A DNA stretch of 64,000 bases, taken from positions 223,437-287,436 of the forward strand of contig NZ_ASZC01000004.1 in the NCBI RefSeq assembly GCF_000468095.1. The letters run 5' to 3'. The notes beneath the pieces were generated by a model, which saw nothing but the letters and a program-made list of their open reading frames with translations, was not told the DNA's origin and did not search any database. This document shows positions 44,952 to 53,171 of this stretch, piece by piece; position 1 is the stretch's first letter, and the number at the start of each line of letters is the position of its first letter. The DNA is from Pantoea sp. AS-PWVM4 (lineage in GTDB: Bacteria; Pseudomonadota; Gammaproteobacteria; Enterobacterales; Enterobacteriaceae). The position numbers and the translations under genes were made by a program.

Positions 44952-45590
44952 TTAAGCCACCACCTCACGCACAAAACGCACAATCTCGTCATTCTGCCCA
45001 TGCTCGAACAGGCAATGCTGAAGACGCGGGCCGCTCAGCGCGGTTTTCACCAGTTCAGGATCGATCGCACGCAAGGTATCGAGATAATGTTCTTTGACCA
45101 CCGCCGCTTTCACCTGGTTAAGGATTCCAGCGTTGCGCACCTGTGGTTCTTTGCGTTCCGGCGGATAACCCAGCCCTTTCTCTCCGGTGAAAGCTTTCTC
45201 GAAGATAAAGCGCAGGTTGAGTTCTGCCCCCCAACCAAAACCTTTGGCAAAGGGCAGCGACAAGGCATTACCGTTATTGATCTGGGCAAACAGATAAGCG
45301 TCAGCCGGATCGATACAGTAGCCACACACCACGCCGGGATGGATATTCAGCGACATCAATGCGCCCTGTCCGGTGCCGCATCCGGCGACCACGAAATCCA
45401 CCGCTTTGCTGTTGAGCAGCACGCTGGCCATGATGCCGAGGTGAATATAAGTCAGATGATGATCCTGCTCGTCGCTCATGCCGACGTTAAACACCTGATG
45501 ACCCAGCGGTTGTGCCACCGTCTCCAGTTGGGTTAATACGGTGGCGTTTTTTGCCGCCTGGCTGTTTTCCATCATTAACGCGATTTTCAT
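44952..45590 (-). CDS. RpiB/LacAB-family isomerase, DhuI-like
   Basis: 212 residues. The RpiB anion-binding loop is VVAGCGTGQGALMSLNIHPGVVCGYCIDP near 69-96. The long C-terminal extension (to LFEHGQNDEIVRFVREVVA) exceeds classical RpiB (about 150). From memory this fits the RpiB-superfamily 4-deoxy-L-threo-5-hexosulose-uronate isomerase (DhuI) of Streptococcus better than ribose-5-phosphate isomerase. It is divergent from kdgF across a KdgR-like box, which supports a role in unsaturated-uronate breakdown. Confidence 0.82.
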   Translation of the reverse strand: MKIALMMENSQAAKNATVLTQLETVAQPLGHQVFNVGMSDEQDHHLTYIHLGIMASVLLNSKAVDFVVAGCGTGQGALMSLNIHPGVVCGYCIDPADAYLFAQINNGNALSLPFAKGFGWGAELNLRFIFEKAFTGEKGLGYPPERKEPQVRNAGILNQVKAAVVKEHYLDTLRAIDPELVKTALSGPRLQHCLFEHGQNDEIVRFVREVVA

Positions 45591-45607
45591 GATCCATCCT
45601 TCATATT

Positions 45608-45630
45608 AAATTGAAACACCGTTTCATTTT
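45608..45630. promoter_or_regulatory. KdgR-like box between the isomerase and kdgF genes
   Basis: TTGAAACACCGTTTCATT contains a symmetrical TGAAA-N5-TTTCA, the core of the KdgR repressor site. It lies 18-40 bp upstream of the isomerase start and 78-100 bp upstream of kdgF, so it can serve both genes. Confidence 0.7.
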
Positions 45631-45707
45631 AATCAAAGATCAGTAAAATGCAGCAGAGAAATGCCCTTTTGCTTGTGAGTTATGTCACACAACTGCGAGG
45701 AATGACG

Positions 45708-46034
45708 ATGTTTATCTACCGCAATGCCACACAGGTTGAGGATTTGGGAAATGGCGTGACCCGCCGGGTGCTGGCGCACGGTGGCCGCATGATGGCGGTT
45801 GAGGTCAGCTTTGAAAAAGAGGCGATAGGTCCACTGCATCACCACCCGCATGAACAACTGACCTATGTGCTTTCCGGGCGCTTCGCGTTCACCATCAACG
45901 GTGTGACCAAAGAAGTGAGCGCCGGCGACACCTTGTATAAAGCACCAAATGTGGTGCACGGCTGTGTCTGTCTCGAAGCGGGCACGCTGCTGGATACTTT
46001 TACCCCGCAGCGTGAGGATTTTCTCGCGCGATAA
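45708..46034 (+). CDS. kdgF: KdgF-like cupin protein
   Basis: 108 residues from ATG 45708 (GAGGA 7 nt upstream). The single-domain cupin has metal ligands in GPLHHHPHEQLTYVLSGRF near 42-60 and a late His in VVHGCVCLEAG near 85. KdgF converts 4,5-unsaturated uronates to the open keto form in pectin and alginate catabolism. The TAA stop lies inside a REP-derived palindrome. Confidence 0.85.
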   Translation: MFIYRNATQVEDLGNGVTRRVLAHGGRMMAVEVSFEKEAIGPLHHHPHEQLTYVLSGRFAFTINGVTKEVSAGDTLYKAPNVVHGCVCLEAGTLLDTFTPQREDFLAR

Positions 46035-46072
46035 ATCGCGTACAGATTTGCGCGATTTATCGCGCCGCTACG
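46024..46072. repeat. REP pair overlapping the kdgF stop codon
   Basis: CGCGCGATAAATCGCG followed closely by GCGCGATTTATCGCGCCGC. The first unit lacks the usual outer GTAGC arm, and its GATAAATC core provides the kdgF TAA. Confidence 0.85.
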
Positions 46073-46103
46073 GACCGCACATAATCGCGCTTTTTCTGCC
46101 TGG

Positions 46104-46898
46104 TTAAACAATATCATCCACCACGCCGCCATCGACGCGCAGCGCAGCACCGGAGGTGGCCGACGCCTGAGTGGAGCAGACGTACACCACCATATTCGCC
46201 ACTTCATCGACGGTGGCGGCCCGCTGGATCACCGAACTCGGACGCTGGCTCATAACAAACTCTTTCCCCAGCGTCTCCAGCGATTTACCGGTGCGTTTCA
46301 CTTCGTCGGCCATCATGGTGGCAAAACCATCCGAAATTGTTGGGCCGGGTAACACGCTATTCACCGTGACGCCAGAACCGGCTACCACTTTCGCCAGACC
46401 GCGTGCCAGAGAAAGCTGCGCGGTTTTACTCACGCCGTAATGCACCATATCGACCGGGATATTGCGCGCAGACTCGGAAGAGATAAACACCACGCGGCCC
46501 CAACCTTTCTTCACCATATCCGGCAGTAAGGCGCGTGATAGCCGCACGCCGGACATCACGTTAGTCTGCCAGTAGGCTTCCCAGGTCTCATCGTCGGTGG
46601 CAAAGAAATCTTTCGGACCAAAGATCCCGGCGTTATTCACCAGAATGTCGATGGCAGGCAATCCCTTCAGCAGCGTCTCAACGCCCTGTGCGCTGCTGAG
46701 ATCGGCGATATGGGTATGGATTTTCGCCCCCACCACCGCAGCATTGAGTTTGTCTCGCGCCCGACTGACCGACGCCTCACTGCGCCCGTTCAACACCACT
46801 TCGGCCCCGCTCTCGGCCAGCCCCTGCGCAATGGCGAAACCAATGCCGCCGGTGGACGCGGTGATTAACGCTGTTTTGCCGTGTAGATCGATTTTCAT
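46104..46898 (-). CDS. SDR oxidoreductase, possible 2-keto-3-deoxy-uronate pathway reductase (DhuD-like role)
   Basis: 264 residues from ATG 46898 (GGAGA 5 nt upstream). The cofactor loop is TASTGGIGFAIA near 13-24, NNAGIFGPKDF lies near 87, and the full triad is present with YGVSK near 153. It lies next to kdgF and the RpiB-like gene, so a reductase step to 2-keto-3-deoxygluconate is plausible. The protein itself looks like a generic 3-oxoacyl-reductase-type SDR, so this role is inferred from context. Confidence 0.85.
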   Translation of the reverse strand: MKIDLHGKTALITASTGGIGFAIAQGLAESGAEVVLNGRSEASVSRARDKLNAAVVGAKIHTHIADLSSAQGVETLLKGLPAIDILVNNAGIFGPKDFFATDDETWEAYWQTNVMSGVRLSRALLPDMVKKGWGRVVFISSESARNIPVDMVHYGVSKTAQLSLARGLAKVVAGSGVTVNSVLPGPTISDGFATMMADEVKRTGKSLETLGKEFVMSQRPSSVIQRAATVDEVANMVVYVCSTQASATSGAALRVDGGVVDDIV

Positions 46899-47057
46899 CA
46901 CATTCTCCATGTTGGTTACGATACCTGCACACGATCGAAAAGCCTGGTAGATACTGCACGCACCGCATTAACGAAACATGCTTTGTAACCAAAGAGTTTG
47001 CCAATTGCGGACAAAACGCAGCCACACTCAATGCTTTCACTCCCGTGGGACCACATC

Positions 47058-47921
47058 ATGAAAACCCTTGCCTTTGCCGCACCGGGTGCGATGGGCGCGG
47101 CAGTTGCGGCGGTGCTGAGCCAGCACGGCGCGCGCGTCATCAGCCCGTTAAGCCAACGCTCTGCCGACTCACAACAACGCGCGCACGCCGCGCACATTAT
47201 CGATGCCCCTGAAGCTGCGCTGTGTGACGCCGACATTATTTTTTCCATTGTGCCGCCCGAATTCGCTCTGAGTTGGGCGCAGCAGATGGCTCCGCATTTA
47301 CAGGCGGCGGCGCGCAAACCGCTGTACGTCGATTGCAACGCCATCAGCCCGGAAACGCTACAACAGGTGGCCGCGGTGATTGAAGCCACCGGCACACCTT
47401 TTGTCGATGGCGCGATTATCGGGCTGCCGCCGGGCGAGCAGAATCCTGACGGGCCACGCTTTTGGTTTTCCGGCCCCCACGCCAGCCAGTTAGCGGAGTT
47501 GAGCGACCTGGGCCTGCGCGTGCGCATTATGTCGGCGGAAAACGGCGCGGCATCCGCGCTAAAAATGTCCTACGCCGGGATCAATAAAGGCATCACCTTG
47601 TTGGTGTCAGCGATGCTGATTAACGCCAGTCGGGTTGGCGCGGCGGAGGCGTTGCATGAGGAGATGACGGAGAGCCAGCCGCAGATCCTGAAAAGAATGA
47701 AAAAAGCCGCCCCGGATATGCTGCCAAAAGCCTGGCGCTGGGCGGCGGAGATGGATGAAATCGCGACGCTGAATCAGGGCGAGCTGGCAACCGATCGCCT
47801 GTATCAGGCGCTGGGCGAGGTGTGCCGCCAGCTGGCAGCCGACCGCAGAGGCGATCAACAACTCAGCGACCTGCTGGCGGCCTTCTTTCAACCCGATGCC
47901 GAAAGCGCCCGCGCTGACTGA
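47058..47921 (+). CDS. NAD(P)-binding 6-phosphogluconate dehydrogenase-like protein (DUF1932 C-terminal domain)
   Basis: 287 residues from ATG 47058. The N-terminal Rossmann motif is AAPGAMGAAVAAVL near 6-19. The middle YVDCNAISPETLQQV and GAIIGLPP are typical of the beta-hydroxyacid dehydrogenase group. The catalytic Lys lies in ALKMSYAGINKGI near 175. The C-terminal helical domain matches the DUF1932 type. The last 34 bp overlap the convergent kinase gene. Substrate unknown. Confidence 0.88.
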   Translation: MKTLAFAAPGAMGAAVAAVLSQHGARVISPLSQRSADSQQRAHAAHIIDAPEAALCDADIIFSIVPPEFALSWAQQMAPHLQAAARKPLYVDCNAISPETLQQVAAVIEATGTPFVDGAIIGLPPGEQNPDGPRFWFSGPHASQLAELSDLGLRVRIMSAENGAASALKMSYAGINKGITLLVSAMLINASRVGAAEALHEEMTESQPQILKRMKKAAPDMLPKAWRWAAEMDEIATLNQGELATDRLYQALGEVCRQLAADRRGDQQLSDLLAAFFQPDAESARAD

Positions 47922-48466
47922 CGCTGAAGTTGCCGCTGCAACCACGCTTGTGCAGCGGCTACGTCCGGCGCACGGGCATCCAGTTGCAACACCGGACCGA
48001 GCGCCATCGGCTGCGCCCGCTCCGCCAGTTGCCGCAGTTCGGGCAGATACTCCGCCCCCGGATGCCCCGGCATACGCTGTTCCAGCCTTGCCTGATAGCG
48101 CGCCACCACCTCATCCGGGGTGATCGCCATCCATAGCTCCAGCACCCGCGTCACGCCTGCGTGTTGTAATCCCTCTTCCAGTACCGCTTTGGGTTGAAAA
48201 CCAAACCAGGCATCAATCAGGTAAACGCAACTGGCCGGTGCCTGGCCGACGATCTTCCATATCGCCTGATAGGCGGCACAGCCGAGCTGACGATTGCGCA
48301 GGCGATCCACCGGCGCAAAGCTGGCCATAAACGGCTCTTTCAGGCTATCCAGCGTCAAAACCGGCAGATCAAATTGCTGCGCCAGCGCGCGCGCCAGTGT
48401 GCTTTTACCCGAGGCGGGAATGCCGTTGACCAGCACCACGCATTTTTCTTCAGTGGGGGTTGTCAT
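47888..48466 (-). CDS. P-loop kinase-like ATPase
   Basis: 192 residues. Walker A is VNGIPASGKST near 13-23, DSLKEP lies near 40 and a lid-like region VARYQARLEQRMPGHPG near 120-137. It resembles small-molecule kinases of the gluconate-kinase, chloramphenicol-phosphotransferase and zeta-toxin group. It is coupled to the PTS IIA gene by ATGA and is the last gene of the PTS operon, so a sugar-kinase role is possible. The specific substrate is unknown. Confidence 0.8.
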   Translation of the reverse strand: MTTPTEEKCVVLVNGIPASGKSTLARALAQQFDLPVLTLDSLKEPFMASFAPVDRLRNRQLGCAAYQAIWKIVGQAPASCVYLIDAWFGFQPKAVLEEGLQHAGVTRVLELWMAITPDEVVARYQARLEQRMPGHPGAEYLPELRQLAERAQPMALGPVLQLDARAPDVAAAQAWLQRQLQRQSARALSASG

Positions 48467-48900
48467 AGGATGTCCATTACCTCCGCCACACTGCTGGCTT
48501 TACGCAGTCGCACCAGCGTCTCCTCATCCTCCAGCATCGTGACAATCGCGCGGATGCCCTCCTCGATATGCGCATTGCTGTCACGCGCGCCAAACATGAT
48601 GACGATATCCGCCTTGTCGCTGCCGTCGAACGACACCGGTTCCTCCAGCACAATCAGGCTGAAGCAATCCTTCAGTACTCCGGTTTCCGGTCGGGCATGA
48701 GGGATGGCAATCCCCTCTTCAAACACGTAATACGCACCGTGCGTCAGGGTGTTGGCGATCACCGCTTCGGGATAGGAGGCGTTGACATAGCCGCCCTGCA
48801 CCAGTGGCCGGGCGGCAAGGCTGATCACTTCCCGCCAGTCACGGCTGGTAATCCCCACCTGAATCGCATTCGCTTCCTGCAACAGTTGTTTGATGCTCAT
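48463..48900 (-). CDS. PTS EIIA component (mannitol/fructose/ascorbate fold)
   Basis: 145 residues. The phosphorylated His is His68 in EEGIAIPHARPETG. The whole protein fits PTS_EIIA type 2 (UlaC/SgaA-like). It receives phosphate from HPr and passes it to the EIIB at 51431-51745. Confidence 0.93.
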   Translation of the reverse strand: MSIKQLLQEANAIQVGITSRDWREVISLAARPLVQGGYVNASYPEAVIANTLTHGAYYVFEEGIAIPHARPETGVLKDCFSLIVLEEPVSFDGSDKADIVIMFGARDSNAHIEEGIRAIVTMLEDEETLVRLRKASSVAEVMDIL

Positions 48901-48909
48901 ACCGCCTCC

Positions 48910-49179
48910 TTAAATCGATTTGCGGATGGTATTACGCAGCTCATCGATTTTGACGAACAGCGGATCAATCTCCTGACGAAAACGGCGGCTTTTGGCAAAT
49001 AAACTTAATGCACGATTATATTCCAGCATTAATTGTTTTTGCGTGTCCCCCGCCCGTGGGTTATTTGCCAGCTGCTGCTCCAGCGCGTTTATTTTCTCGC
49101 TGATACTTTCAGCCTGACGATCTATTTCCTGCTGATCCTGCCCGTTATTTTCCGGGACCTTTTTCCTGAATCCGAACAT
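48910..49179 (-). CDS. Small predicted coiled-coil protein of unknown function
   Basis: 89 residues, highly charged. The predicted helix IDRQAESISEKINALEQQLAN shows heptad character, followed by a second helix (KQLMLEYNRALSLFAKSRRFRQEIDPLFVKIDELRNTI). RBS AGGAG lies 5 nt before the ATG. It sits inside the PTS operon between the aldolase and EIIA genes. I do not recognise the family; it may be an accessory or scaffolding subunit. Confidence 0.75.
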   Translation of the reverse strand: MFGFRKKVPENNGQDQQEIDRQAESISEKINALEQQLANNPRAGDTQKQLMLEYNRALSLFAKSRRFRQEIDPLFVKIDELRNTIRKSI

Positions 49180-49241
49180 AGCGTCTCCTGCCCCGAATGG
49201 CGCCAGGGCACCTCAGGTTAATACGTCATGAAAGATGCGGT

Positions 49242-50084
49242 TTAGCGGAATAACTGAATTTTTTCGACTAACACATCGGTAACGGCATCATTCGCCGGTA
49301 CCAGGAAATTGCGCACGCTGTCGTTTACTTTGCCCTTTTCGAACGTCTGTTTACAGCGCGCCACCCATTGCACGTTCATTTCTGTGCCGACGTTCACTTT
49401 TTCGATACCGCTGCGCACTGCCAGACGCATATCTTCATCGCTGACGCCAGTGCCGCCGTGCAGTACCAATGGCGTGTGCGTCGCTTCGGTAATATCCGCC
49501 AGTCGCTGATGCTGGATATGTGCTTTGCCGGTGTATAACCCATGTACCGTACCAATCGAGATCGCCAGCATATCGACACCGGTTTCATCCACGAAACGCT
49601 TCGCATCGTCCACGGTGGTGAAGGATGTTTCGTTCATTTCCACCGACTTACCATCTTCTGAACCGCCGATCGCCCCCAGTTCCGCTTCAACCGAAACATG
49701 CAGCGGGCGTGCCATATCAATGACTTTACGCGTGTTGGAGATGTTCTCGTCAATCGGCAGATGTGAACCGTCATACATCACCGAACTGAAACCGGCATCC
49801 AGCGCCGTTTGAATGGCATCCAGGTCGGAGCAATGGTCCAGATGCAAACAGGTCGGTACATTGCGGCTTTCCGCCAGCGAACGAATCGCATCGACCAACA
49901 ATTTATGACCGAGATATTTCGCCGTACCGGTAGAGATCTGAATCATTAATGGACTATTGGTTTTTTCCGCCGCTTTAAAATAAGCCGGTAACATCTCCAG
50001 ACAGTGTAAATTAAAGGAACCAAGCGCTTTAAATTCACGTTGTTTGGCCACCTGTAACAGATCGGTAAAGTTATAAAGTTTCAT
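49242..50084 (-). CDS. Class II fructose/tagatose-bisphosphate aldolase (GatY/KbaY-like)
   Basis: 280 residues from ATG 50084, which overlaps the EIIC stop by 14 bp. Zinc ligands lie in CLHLDHCSD near 78-86 and in GTVHG near 175 and LHGGTG near 205. Motif FSSVMYDGSHLP near 100 is typical. It cleaves a ketohexose bisphosphate to dihydroxyacetone phosphate and glyceraldehyde 3-phosphate after the operon's phosphofructokinase has acted. Confidence 0.93.
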   Translation of the reverse strand: MKLYNFTDLLQVAKQREFKALGSFNLHCLEMLPAYFKAAEKTNSPLMIQISTGTAKYLGHKLLVDAIRSLAESRNVPTCLHLDHCSDLDAIQTALDAGFSSVMYDGSHLPIDENISNTRKVIDMARPLHVSVEAELGAIGGSEDGKSVEMNETSFTTVDDAKRFVDETGVDMLAISIGTVHGLYTGKAHIQHQRLADITEATHTPLVLHGGTGVSDEDMRLAVRSGIEKVNVGTEMNVQWVARCKQTFEKGKVNDSVRNFLVPANDAVTDVLVEKIQLFR

Positions 50085-51438
50085 GAATATTTTCCTCGTG
50101 AGGCTTAGTGGATTTTCCGTTAACAAACCAGGCGATCAGGGTAATGAAGACAATAAACAGGGCGACGAACAGCCAGTTATTCTGGAAGGCATGGCCGAGT
50201 ACCAGGCCAGTGCTGATAACGTCTGAATCACTGAAGGTCACGCCGGTGAAACCGTAGCTTTCCAGCATCGGTACCAGAATGGCGGGCAGCAGCGTAATGA
50301 ACAGACCGTGGACAAAGCCGCCGATCATCGCGCCGCGACGACCGCCGAGCGCGTTACCAAACACCCCAGCGGTGCCTCCGGCAAAGAAGTTGGTCAGCAG
50401 GCCCGGTAAAATCATCGCCAGACCGAACATCGGGAACACCAACATGCCAACGACCGACCCAAGGGTGGTGGCGAGGAAGCCCACGATCACCGCATTCGGC
50501 GCATAGGGGAACATCACCGGGCAGTCGAGTGCCGGTTTAGCATCCGGTACGATGCGCATCGCGATACCGCGGAAGGCAGGTACCAACTCATTCAGCAGCA
50601 GACGCACGCCGCTATACAGTACAAATACCCCGCACACGAACTGAATCGATTGCATAAAGGCGTACATCAGGTAGTTCATACCGCTGCTGTACTGAGCGAT
50701 AAACGCCGGGCCTGCCGCCAGCGCCGGGATCAGGTACATCGGCACCATCACCACCGCCATCGACAGATAGGTGTCTTGCAGGAATTTGAAGTTATCCGGC
50801 AGCTTCAGGTCTTCAGTGGAACGCGAGCCTTTGCCAACCACCTTCGCCACTGCCGCCGTCACCAGGTAGCCAATGGTGCAGAAGTGGCCGAGCGCAACAT
50901 CATCCGAGTCGGTAATGCGGCGCACCACCGGTTGTGCCAGTGCCGGCATCACCACCGCCATCACACCACCAAAAATGCCGCCGGTAAGGATCAGAGGTAA
51001 GCCTGTCAGCCCCGCTTTGTAGCCGATCACCGCACCGATAGTCGCCATCCACAGCAGCGCCTGTCCGGTCAGGAAGATGTATTTGAACGGTGTCAGACGG
51101 GCAATGATGATGTTGACAATAAAGATCACCAACAGCGTCAACGCCACCTCTGAACCCAGCTCGCGGTTCGCTAACCCGGCGATGGCAGCAACATCGGTGA
51201 TATAACCCTGCATGCCAAAGCCGTGGGTAAAGATGGTATTCAGGAAGGTCAGCGTACCGACAATGATGTTGATACCCGCCATCATAATTAAGAAACCGAG
51301 CAGGGTTTTAAAGGTGCCTTCCACCACCTTGCCTGCGGATTTTTTTTGCAACAGCAGACCCACCAGGGCAATAAAGGCGATCAAAATCGATGCCTGCCCT
51401 AACAGATCTTTGACCAGGAAGTTAATAACACTATTCAT
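50071..51438 (-). CDS. PTS EIIC component, ascorbate (UlaA/SgaT) type
   Basis: 455 residues from ATG 51438; it overlaps the EIIB gene by 8 bp. Ten or more hydrophobic segments are visible. The start FLVKDLLGQASILIAFIALVGLLLQKK and motif GFVHGLFITLLPAIL match the UlaA/SgaT permease family. Although this family is named for L-ascorbate, the linked kinase and aldolase suggest a ketohexose. Confidence 0.92.
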   Translation of the reverse strand: MNSVINFLVKDLLGQASILIAFIALVGLLLQKKSAGKVVEGTFKTLLGFLIMMAGINIIVGTLTFLNTIFTHGFGMQGYITDVAAIAGLANRELGSEVALTLLVIFIVNIIIARLTPFKYIFLTGQALLWMATIGAVIGYKAGLTGLPLILTGGIFGGVMAVVMPALAQPVVRRITDSDDVALGHFCTIGYLVTAAVAKVVGKGSRSTEDLKLPDNFKFLQDTYLSMAVVMVPMYLIPALAAGPAFIAQYSSGMNYLMYAFMQSIQFVCGVFVLYSGVRLLLNELVPAFRGIAMRIVPDAKPALDCPVMFPYAPNAVIVGFLATTLGSVVGMLVFPMFGLAMILPGLLTNFFAGGTAGVFGNALGGRRGAMIGGFVHGLFITLLPAILVPMLESYGFTGVTFSDSDVISTGLVLGHAFQNNWLFVALFIVFITLIAWFVNGKSTKPHEENIHETL

Positions 51439-51745
51439 GGCTGGCAACCTTCATGTTGTGTTCTTTCATAAACGCCACGATCTTTTGCTCAATTTCCGCC
51501 TTATCGGTCAGCTTGTTGAGAATAATCACGCGTTTCATTTGTTCCGGACTGGCATCGGCATTTAATACGTCGGCAAATGCCTTCTGCGTTAAAATCATGT
51601 CGGATTTAAACGCATTGGCTTCAGAAATGGTGGTGTGATCGATATCTGCATCAATTTCTAACTTTTTTAATACCGCTTTGGCGCTCATTTCGATGGCGAA
51701 ACTGGATCCCAGACCACATCCGCACACACATAATATTTTCAGCAT
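51431..51745 (-). CDS. PTS EIIB component, ascorbate (UlaB) type
   Basis: 104 residues from ATG 51745. The phosphorylated cysteine is in the loop CGCGLGSS (Cys8), corresponding to CGNGQGSS of UlaB. Separate IIA, IIB and IIC polypeptides are usual for this family. Confidence 0.92.
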   Translation of the reverse strand: MLKILCVCGCGLGSSFAIEMSAKAVLKKLEIDADIDHTTISEANAFKSDMILTQKAFADVLNADASPEQMKRVIILNKLTDKAEIEQKIVAFMKEHNMKVASHE

Positions 51746-51755
51746 GGCTATCTCC

Positions 51756-52736
51756 TCACAGAATATGCAGTTGTTTAGCGAGTTTGTAATGATGCCCTTC
51801 GGTGTCAACCAGGCGTTTTTTCATGCTTATTAAATCAATGGGTATCGGTTTATTGCTGCCATTAATAATGACGGCTTTATTGCGCATTCCCGACTGAATA
51901 CAACGCGCCACTTCGCTGGCCATAATGGTGCCCTGATAAATTTCTTCACAGGTGGGTTCGCCATTACGCAGGCCGTAACCGATGATGGTTTTACGGATAC
52001 GCACACCAATCAAAGGTTCAAGTTGTTTAATTAAGGTATCGATCGCCCCCTGGAACCCCGGCGAATATTCGCGGGTATAGGCTTCAGAGCACAGAATAAT
52101 CACGCTGTTTTGCTGCGCCAGACGTGCCGTGACCCGTTCCGCCAGCTCATGCGGCGGAATCTGGCACTCGGGGATCAAGGCAAAATCCGCATTGGATTTA
52201 ATCGCTGATTGCAGGGTTAATTCACCACAATAACCACCCAGCAGCTCCACCATAAATACGCGCCCCGGCAATCCACGCCCGGTGTTACGTAATTTCGCCA
52301 CTTCCTTCAGCACCTGTTCACAGGCGGTGGAAAAGCCAATGGTATAATCGCTGCCGAATACATCGTTATCGATGGTCATACCAACGCCAAAGCAATTGAC
52401 ACCAAATTCACTCAGAATATGAAGGAATTGCAGCGACCCATCGCCTCCGGCCATAATTAATACGTCAATGCGTAGCGATTTAAGTTGTTTCGCTATGGCT
52501 TCATATTCCGGTCGAATTAATTTTCGCGTTGGCCGTCCTGATTGCATTACCGGGATCGCCGCGATGGCATAATCCACCAGATCACGCTGCGATATTTCTT
52601 GATGTTTATTTTCCAGCAAACCCGGAATGCCGCCGTTAAATAACACCATATCCGCCTGGGTTAAGCGAGAAATCTGAAAGATAAAGTTATTTATGCCGGT
52701 AACATCACCACCGCTGATCACCATGCCAATTCTCAT
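51756..52736 (-). CDS. 6-phosphofructokinase family sugar-phosphate kinase
   Basis: 326 residues from ATG 52736 (GGAG upstream). The N-terminal GMVISGGDVTGINNFI is the ATP site. GGDGSLQFL near 106 has the Gly typical of ATP-dependent rather than pyrophosphate-dependent enzymes. MTIDND and GYCGELTLQSA follow the substrate-binding pattern. First gene of the PTS operon. It should phosphorylate the sugar phosphate made by the PTS at C1. A perfect CRP site lies 135 bp upstream. Confidence 0.92.
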   Translation of the reverse strand: MRIGMVISGGDVTGINNFIFQISRLTQADMVLFNGGIPGLLENKHQEISQRDLVDYAIAAIPVMQSGRPTRKLIRPEYEAIAKQLKSLRIDVLIMAGGDGSLQFLHILSEFGVNCFGVGMTIDNDVFGSDYTIGFSTACEQVLKEVAKLRNTGRGLPGRVFMVELLGGYCGELTLQSAIKSNADFALIPECQIPPHELAERVTARLAQQNSVIILCSEAYTREYSPGFQGAIDTLIKQLEPLIGVRIRKTIIGYGLRNGEPTCEEIYQGTIMASEVARCIQSGMRNKAVIINGSNKPIPIDLISMKKRLVDTEGHHYKLAKQLHIL

Positions 52737-52870
52737 TATCCTGCTCCTTACGCTGCGCTTCTGACAGTCATTCTTCCGGTGAAGAGGATTTGTATTTGCT
52801 ATGGAGATCACATTATTGCTACGAATTTAGCCGGCCAGGTCATTGACAAAGATATTTAAAGACCTAAATT

Positions 52871-52886
52871 TGTGATGTTAATCACA
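52871..52886. promoter_or_regulatory. Consensus CRP site between PTS operon and dld
   Basis: TGTGATGTTAATCACA matches the ideal TGTGA-N6-TCACA. It lies in the 435-bp divergent gap 52737-53171. For the PTS operon it would sit near -61.5 if the minus-strand TAAATT at 52829-52824 is the -10. Nothing else clear is seen in this gap. Confidence 0.7.
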
Positions 52887-53171
52887 TGGTAAATTTTTCC
52901 AAAGACATGGAATTATTATAAAATTCATCACGTTATATATTTTTCATGCTTCTACCTGTCTGGCCCGATTTAACAATTTATTTGTCTTTTTGCTTTGCCT
53001 CTATTTTGTGATAACCCGCGCATTTTTATTGGTACGCTGCGGTTTTTCCGCGCGAGATAAAGGGATAATGCTTCAGTGCGTTATTTTAACTTTAGTGCCG
53101 ATGAATGATTGACATAGCGCCGTATCCGCCTGTCCAATAACCCGGCAGACACATGACACAGAAGAGAAAAC

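Noticed and set aside
47888..47921. 34-bp overlap of the 6PGDH-like and kinase genes as a possible frameshift
   Set aside because: The genes are convergent and both end in normal stops. Each protein has its expected length, so this is a simple tail overlap.
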